From Gemmatimonadota bacterium (lineage in GTDB: Bacteria > ARS69), in NCBI GenBank assembly GCA_021604925.1, contig BQJX01000078.1, forward strand, positions 1 through 8,943: a stretch of DNA of 8,943 nt, written 5' to 3'. The notes under the pieces are model-generated. The model saw only the letters and a program-made list of their open reading frames with translations. It was not told the DNA's origin and did not search any database. Positions 4,888 to 8,943 of this stretch are shown here, piece by piece; positions within the stretch are counted from its first letter, which is position 1, and each line of letters begins with the position of its first letter. The position numbers were made by a program, and so were the translations under genes.

Positions 4888-7227
4888 TCACGCACCGGGC
4901 GACGCCGCCGAGCGGTGGCGTTTCCGGATGCGGAGCTCGTCCACCATGTCGAGGATCCGCTTCATCTCGAACGGCTTGCTGAGCACCGCGTCCACGCCGT
5001 ACTCGGCTACCTTCTCCTCCGAGAGGGTGGCCCCCCAACCGGTCAGCAGCACGATTCCGATCTCGCGGTCCTCCGACCGGATCGCGCTCACGACTTCCCA
5101 TCCCGACATGCCCCGCATTCCCAGATCGCAGAACATCAGATCGAAGTTTCCGGTGCGATGCGCTTCCAGACCCTCGACTCCCCCGGGAGCCACCACCGCC
5201 TCGTGCCCGCCCGCGTCCAGGATGTCGGACATCAGGTCCAGGATGTCCGGCTCGTCGTCGATCACGAGCACGCGGGCCGCGGCCTTGGTGATCTCCGGCA
5301 GCGCCTCGGTGCTCTCGGGCTCCGCGGCCGCGGCGCTCGGAATGCGAATGGTGAAGCACGTTCCCTCGCCGATCGTGGACTCCACCACGATCCGGCCGGA
5401 GTGCCGTTCCACGATGCCGTAGACCACGGACATGCCCAGCCCCATTCCCTTGGTCCCCTTGGTCGTGAAGAACGGATCGAAGATCCGCGCCCGCACTTCC
5501 TCGCTCATGCCGCCGCCGTTGTCGCGCACGCGAACGACGGTATCGCTGCCTTCCATGACCGACGAGATGGTGATCTTGCCCCCCGAAGGCATGGCATCCA
5601 CGGCGTTGAAGATGAGGTTGGTGTAGACCTCGCGAAGCTCGGAACCGGTCCCCTTGATGTTCTTCACCGGCTGCAGCTGCAGGTCCACATCGATCCGGAC
5701 GTTGCGCAGCTCCGCCTGATCGCGCCAGCGAGTCCGCGTGATCTCGACCACCTCCACCAGCAGCGCCGCAATGTCCACGTCGTCGAACTGGCGCTCGGTC
5801 CGGGATCGCGCAAAGTCCTGGATGCGGCGCACGGTCTCGCCGCCGTCGAATGCCGCCCGCTCGATCGTGCGCAGCCCGCGACGGATCTCCTCGTCCTGGA
5901 CCTTCTCCTGCAGGACCTGCGACCGGCCCAGGATGATCCCCAGGATGTTGTTGAAATCGTGGGCCACGCCGGAGGCCAGCTCGCCCAGCGCGCGCAGCTT
6001 CTCGTGCTGCAGCAGGTGCTCCTGCAGCTCCTTCTTCTCGGTGGTGTCCGTGAGAATCAGCTCGACCGCCGACTCGCCCATGTAGGAGATGCGCATTCCG
6101 CGCGCCTCGAAGGCCTTGGGCGTTCCGTCCTTGCAGATCCCGTGGAACTCCCGGGCATCCACCCGCTCGCCGCGCATCACTTCGCCCACCAGGTCCAGGG
6201 CCCGACGCTGATCGTCCGCCTCGAACAGATCTTCCACGCGGATCTCCTGCCGGACGGTGTCATCCATGCTGTAGCCGAACAGGCCCTCGAACGCGGGGTT
6301 CAGGAACCGGATCACGCTGTCCTGGCAGATCAGGATCGGATCGGGGGAGTTGTCCACCAGGATGCGGTACTTCTCCTCCGACGCGAGGAAGTCCTTCGTC
6401 CGGCGAGTCACCTTTTCCTCCAGCGTCGCGTTCAGCACTTCGAGTTCGCCCTTCGCAATGGCGATCTCGTCCTGCTGCTTCTTCACCTGCTCGGTCATGT
6501 GGTTGAAGTGGCGGGCCAGGGTGGCGATCTCATCCTCGCTCTCCAGTTCGATTCGATGATCCAGGTTGCCGCGCGAGACCTGGATCGTCCCGCGCACCAG
6601 GTCCTCGATGGAGGCGGTGATCTTGCGGGAGATGATCCGAACCCCCACCATGGTCAGGAACAGCCCCACCAGACCGATGCCGATCAGGATCAACCGCACC
6701 CGCCGGATCTCTCCGTGCATCGGCTCCAGATCCAGACCCACCCGGACCGTCCCCCACTGGATCTCGCCCGCATCCAGAAACACGGGACACGCCACGTCCA
6801 GCACCCGGATCTCGGTTCCCGAGACGGACACGACCTGGCTGCGGAGCTCCGGCTCGTCCAGCGCCCAGACCCGGTCTTCGCCGAACCCGGCCGCGGCCCC
6901 GCGCAGGCCGGGACGTTCCGCATGCGCGGCCACCTTGGATTCCTTGTCCAGCAGGATCACGTAGGCGATGCCGCCGCCCGAGACCGCCTTCTGCGCGGAC
7001 TGGTTCAGCGAGACATAGTCGTAGCTGAAGAGGGCGTTCGTGGACGTGGCGCCGATCGACTGCGCAATAGCCACGCCCTTGGCGCGCGTCTCCCGCAGCA
7101 ACAGGTCCGTGAGTCGGTTGTTGACGGCCACGGAGATGATCCCCGTGAGCAGCACGAGCAGCATGCCCATCGAGATCATGAATCTCGATTGCAGGGATCC
7201 TGTCATGTTCCGCAGCCGTCGGCGCAT
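4888..7227 (-). CDS. Membrane hybrid sensor histidine kinase (sensor-HAMP-PAS-HisKA-HATPase-REC)
   Basis: The 779-residue protein has transmembrane helices at about 16-36 and 177-198 flanking a 140-residue extracytoplasmic sensor domain, probably Cache/PDC-like by its pattern. Then come HAMP (199-251), a coiled coil, PAS (286-395), HisKA with the H-box GVAHDFNN (His423), a HATPase domain (525-630: N-box NLIFNAVDAM with Asn541, G1 DNGGG at 569-573, FDPFFT, GTKGMGLG) and a C-terminal receiver (652-765: acidic pair DDE at 657-659, phosphoacceptor Asp701, Thr729, Lys751). It should autophosphorylate on His423 and pass phosphate to its own Asp701. No DNA-binding partner is encoded nearby. The start is chosen at ATG 7227, which has GAGGA five bases upstream. 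ATG 7239 and TTG 7254 are in-frame alternatives, and the TTG would overlap the stop codon of the upstream binding-protein gene. The gene converges on ftcD with a 9-bp gap and no visible terminator. Confidence 0.93.
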   Translation of the reverse strand: MRRRLRNMTGSLQSRFMISMGMLLVLLTGIISVAVNNRLTDLLLRETRAKGVAIAQSIGATSTNALFSYDYVSLNQSAQKAVSGGGIAYVILLDKESKVAAHAERPGLRGAAAGFGEDRVWALDEPELRSQVVSVSGTEIRVLDVACPVFLDAGEIQWGTVRVGLDLEPMHGEIRRVRLILIGIGLVGLFLTMVGVRIISRKITASIEDLVRGTIQVSRGNLDHRIELESEDEIATLARHFNHMTEQVKKQQDEIAIAKGELEVLNATLEEKVTRRTKDFLASEEKYRILVDNSPDPILICQDSVIRFLNPAFEGLFGYSMDDTVRQEIRVEDLFEADDQRRALDLVGEVMRGERVDAREFHGICKDGTPKAFEARGMRISYMGESAVELILTDTTEKKELQEHLLQHEKLRALGELASGVAHDFNNILGIILGRSQVLQEKVQDEEIRRGLRTIERAAFDGGETVRRIQDFARSRTERQFDDVDIAALLVEVVEITRTRWRDQAELRNVRIDVDLQLQPVKNIKGTGSELREVYTNLIFNAVDAMPSGGKITISSVMEGSDTVVRVRDNGGGMSEEVRARIFDPFFTTKGTKGMGLGMSVVYGIVERHSGRIVVESTIGEGTCFTIRIPSAAAAEPESTEALPEITKAAARVLVIDDEPDILDLMSDILDAGGHEAVVAPGGVEGLEAHRTGNFDLMFCDLGMRGMSGWEVVSAIRSEDREIGIVLLTGWGATLSEEKVAEYGVDAVLSKPFEMKRILDMVDELRIRKRHRSAASPGA

Positions 7228-7232
7228 TCCCG

Positions 7233-7237
7233 TCCTC
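7233..7237 (-). promoter_or_regulatory. Ribosome binding site favouring the 7227 start of the kinase
   Basis: The - strand reads GAGGA, then five bases, then ATG at 7227-7225. The TTG at 7254 has only a poorly placed GAG directly before it, and the ATG at 7239 only CCGGAA. The true start therefore remains a choice between good spacing (7227) and stop-start overlap (7254). Confidence 0.5.
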
Positions 7238-7250
7238 ATCGTGTTCCGGA

Positions 7251-8909
7251 TCAACTCGAGGGCGAGTCGAGCCAGACCTTCTCGATTGCGAGATTGCCGT
7301 AGCCGAACGGGGTCACGGTGAGACCGCGCACCTCGGAACGGACGGCGAAGTTGTTTGCGATGTGGAACAGCGGAATGACCGGAACGTCACTCAGGATCAG
7401 TCGTTCGGCCTGCCGGTACTTCTCGGCACGGTCCATCGACCCGCGCATTCCCGAAGCCTCTTCGAGCAGCGCGTCCACCGTGGGGTTCGAGTACTTGAAG
7501 AGGTTGTAGACGCCGCGAGTCGTGAACAGCGACGACAGGAAGGAGTCGGGATCCGGAACGTCGGCCACCCAGGTGAGCCCGAACGACGGCAAGCGGTACG
7601 CATCCATGTCCAACGAGAACTGGTCCCACTCCACGTACACGAACTCCAGATCGATCCCGACCGCCGCCAGGTCCTCGCGGAGGATCTCATCGGCCTGACG
7701 CCCCACTTCGCCGCGATCGGCCTGGTAGTGCTGGAGCGCCGGAAGACCCTTGCCTCCCGGGTGCCCGGCTTCCACCAGGAGGGAACGGGCCAGCGCCGGG
7801 TCGTAGCGCAGCGCCTTCGGCTCCGGCGAGTAGCCCAGGATTCCGGGGGGGAGAATCCCCACGGCCGGGGCGCGCCCGGAGGGATCCACGGCCATCACGC
7901 GGTCCCGGTTCACGGCGTGGGCCACCGCCCGGCGCACGCGGACGTCCCGGAACGGCTCCAACTCCACGTTGATTCCGATGAACGAGAACGACAGCTCCGG
8001 GCGCCGGATCGTGCGGAACTGGCTGTCCGCATCCACGCGGTCCTGCCAGTCGCGCGGAAGGTCACACATGCTGAGTGTGCCCTCGAGCAAGGCCTGCGCC
8101 CCGATGTCGACGTTGTAGTCGGAGGGCACGTGGAACACGATCTCGTCCAGCCAGGCCCGTGGACGGAACGAGTCCTCGTTCGCCACGAACACCATCCGCG
8201 GGTCGTGGTCGCTCTCCACGAGACGGTCCAGAACGAAGGGGCCGGTGCCCACGGGGTGCTGGCCGAACTCGTCGCCCCATCGCTCCACTTCCTCGCGGGG
8301 CACCACTTTCGTCTGGTCCATGGCCAACGCGGAGAGGAACGACCCGTACGGTTTCTCAAGGCGGATCTTCAGGGTGAGCTCGTCCACCGCGACAAGCCCG
8401 GAGATCGAATCGGCCTCCCCGCGGTAGTACTCCAGCGCCCCTTCGATTCGTTGCAGGTACTCGCCCCCCAGCCCCATCTCGCCGCGTTCCGGATCGAAGA
8501 TGCGCGTGAACGAGTACACGAAGTCGTCCGCGCGAACGGAACGCCCGTTCTGGAAGCGCACGTCGTCGCGCAGCGCGAAGGTGTACTCCCGCCCGTCACG
8601 CGAGATGGACCACTCCCGGGCGATCACGGGAACGGGATTCAGATTGACGTCGAACTCCAGGAGACCGTCGAAGATCTGGTTGATGATGCAGGCCTCGTAC
8701 ACATCGTCGGCCAGGCAGGGGTCCAGCGTGCCGGGCCGCTCGAACATCATGTGGAAGCTGCCGCCGGGACGCGGCTCCGAGGCGACGCTCAAGACCGGCG
8801 TGGACGAGTCCGCCTCCTGCGTGCAACCGCTGCCGCCCCCCAGGGACGCAACGAGAAGACCCGCGAGAGCCCAGGCGGACCTGGACCGATGGGTGCCCAT
8901 GGCGAACAT
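7251..8909 (-). CDS. ABC-transporter substrate-binding lipoprotein, family 5 (OppA/DppA-like)
   Basis: The 552-residue protein is the size of the SBP_bac_5 family, whose members bind peptides, nickel or other solutes outside the cytoplasmic membrane. A basic N-terminus, a hydrophobic stretch (about 12-24) and GSGC predict export and lipidation at Cys29; the lipobox is weak because Leu is not at -3. Family landmarks are the GGSFHMMFERPGTLDP opening strand, the NQIFDGLLEFD helix, REWSISRDGREYTFALRDDVRFQNG, the DDFVYSF segment, HPVGTGPFVLDRL, RVRRAVAHAVNRD, and the C-terminal DVPVIPLFH. The start is ATG 8909, with GGAG five bases upstream; TTG 8912 and ATG 8900 are alternatives. The stop codon lies 23 bp before the kinase ATG and overlaps a possible kinase TTG start, so the two genes almost certainly share a transcript. 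No permease or ATPase gene is in the window; they might lie further upstream. The ligand cannot be predicted. Confidence 0.93.
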   Translation of the reverse strand: MFAMGTHRSRSAWALAGLLVASLGGGSGCTQEADSSTPVLSVASEPRPGGSFHMMFERPGTLDPCLADDVYEACIINQIFDGLLEFDVNLNPVPVIAREWSISRDGREYTFALRDDVRFQNGRSVRADDFVYSFTRIFDPERGEMGLGGEYLQRIEGALEYYRGEADSISGLVAVDELTLKIRLEKPYGSFLSALAMDQTKVVPREEVERWGDEFGQHPVGTGPFVLDRLVESDHDPRMVFVANEDSFRPRAWLDEIVFHVPSDYNVDIGAQALLEGTLSMCDLPRDWQDRVDADSQFRTIRRPELSFSFIGINVELEPFRDVRVRRAVAHAVNRDRVMAVDPSGRAPAVGILPPGILGYSPEPKALRYDPALARSLLVEAGHPGGKGLPALQHYQADRGEVGRQADEILREDLAAVGIDLEFVYVEWDQFSLDMDAYRLPSFGLTWVADVPDPDSFLSSLFTTRGVYNLFKYSNPTVDALLEEASGMRGSMDRAEKYRQAERLILSDVPVIPLFHIANNFAVRSEVRGLTVTPFGYGNLAIEKVWLDSPSS

Positions 8910-8914
8910 CAACT

Positions 8915-8918
8915 CTCC
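8915..8918 (-). promoter_or_regulatory. Ribosome binding site of the substrate-binding lipoprotein gene
   Basis: The - strand reads GGAG followed by five bases and ATG at 8909-8907. The rest of the upstream region is cut by the window edge, so the promoter of this unit cannot be seen. Confidence 0.55.
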
Positions 8919-8943
8919 CGTGAACCCGGTGACCTGCCGGCTG

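Noticed and set aside
4915..7302. A 795-codon open frame on the + strand, antisense to the hybrid kinase
   Set aside because: The kinase frame has all catalytic motifs. The antisense product is a His/Asp/Arg/Leu-rich sequence of the kind produced by mirror reading of a high-GC gene.
1..8943. Mobile elements, CRISPR arrays, tRNA or rRNA genes, toxin-antitoxin or phage-defence genes
   Set aside because: None was recognised on either strand. Coding density is near complete, and every sizeable frame is accounted for by known housekeeping, metabolic or sensory families.

Overview
This is a gene-dense, GC-rich piece of a bacterial chromosome, with five protein genes and almost no spare DNA. A lipobox-type signal sequence, a two-membrane-segment sensor kinase and an OppA/DppA-type binding protein point to a bacterium with an envelope-facing sensory system, most likely Gram-negative. 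The GC content and the mixture of gene families would fit an uncultivated lineage of the Eisenbacteria or Gemmatimonadota kind. That placement is a guess, because no rRNA or other phylogenetic marker of known lineage is present.

Layout, left to right. (1) The 3' part of an endonuclease/exonuclease/phosphatase-fold gene runs off the left edge on the + strand. (2) A four-domain S1-type RNA-binding protein lies on the - strand and converges on it with 11 bp between the stop codons. (3) A 244-bp divergent intergenic region follows. It is the only real non-coding space and carries a repeat-rich leader for the S1 gene. (4) thrH and a fused glutamate formimidoyltransferase/formimidoyltetrahydrofolate cyclodeaminase (ftcD) lie on the + strand. 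(5) A hybrid histidine kinase on the - strand converges on ftcD with a 9-bp gap. (6) The kinase is preceded, in one transcription unit, by a peptide-type ABC-transporter substrate-binding lipoprotein, which starts near the right edge.

How the genes work together. thrH and ftcD sit 57 bp apart and both touch serine/one-carbon chemistry: phosphoserine dephosphorylation, and loading of formimino groups onto tetrahydrofolate. They may be co-transcribed, but no hut or ser genes are in view. The binding protein and the hybrid kinase are packed so tightly that a possible TTG start of the kinase overlaps the binding-protein stop codon. This suggests a ligand-sensing module (binding protein plus kinase), although transporter permease genes could lie beyond the right edge. 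The S1-like gene appears to stand alone.

No mobile element, CRISPR array, tRNA, rRNA or phage gene was seen. Each gene belongs to a known family. I do not see a clearly new system; the most interesting points are the binding-protein/kinase coupling and the S1-like protein with its repetitive N-terminal extension and repeat-bearing leader.
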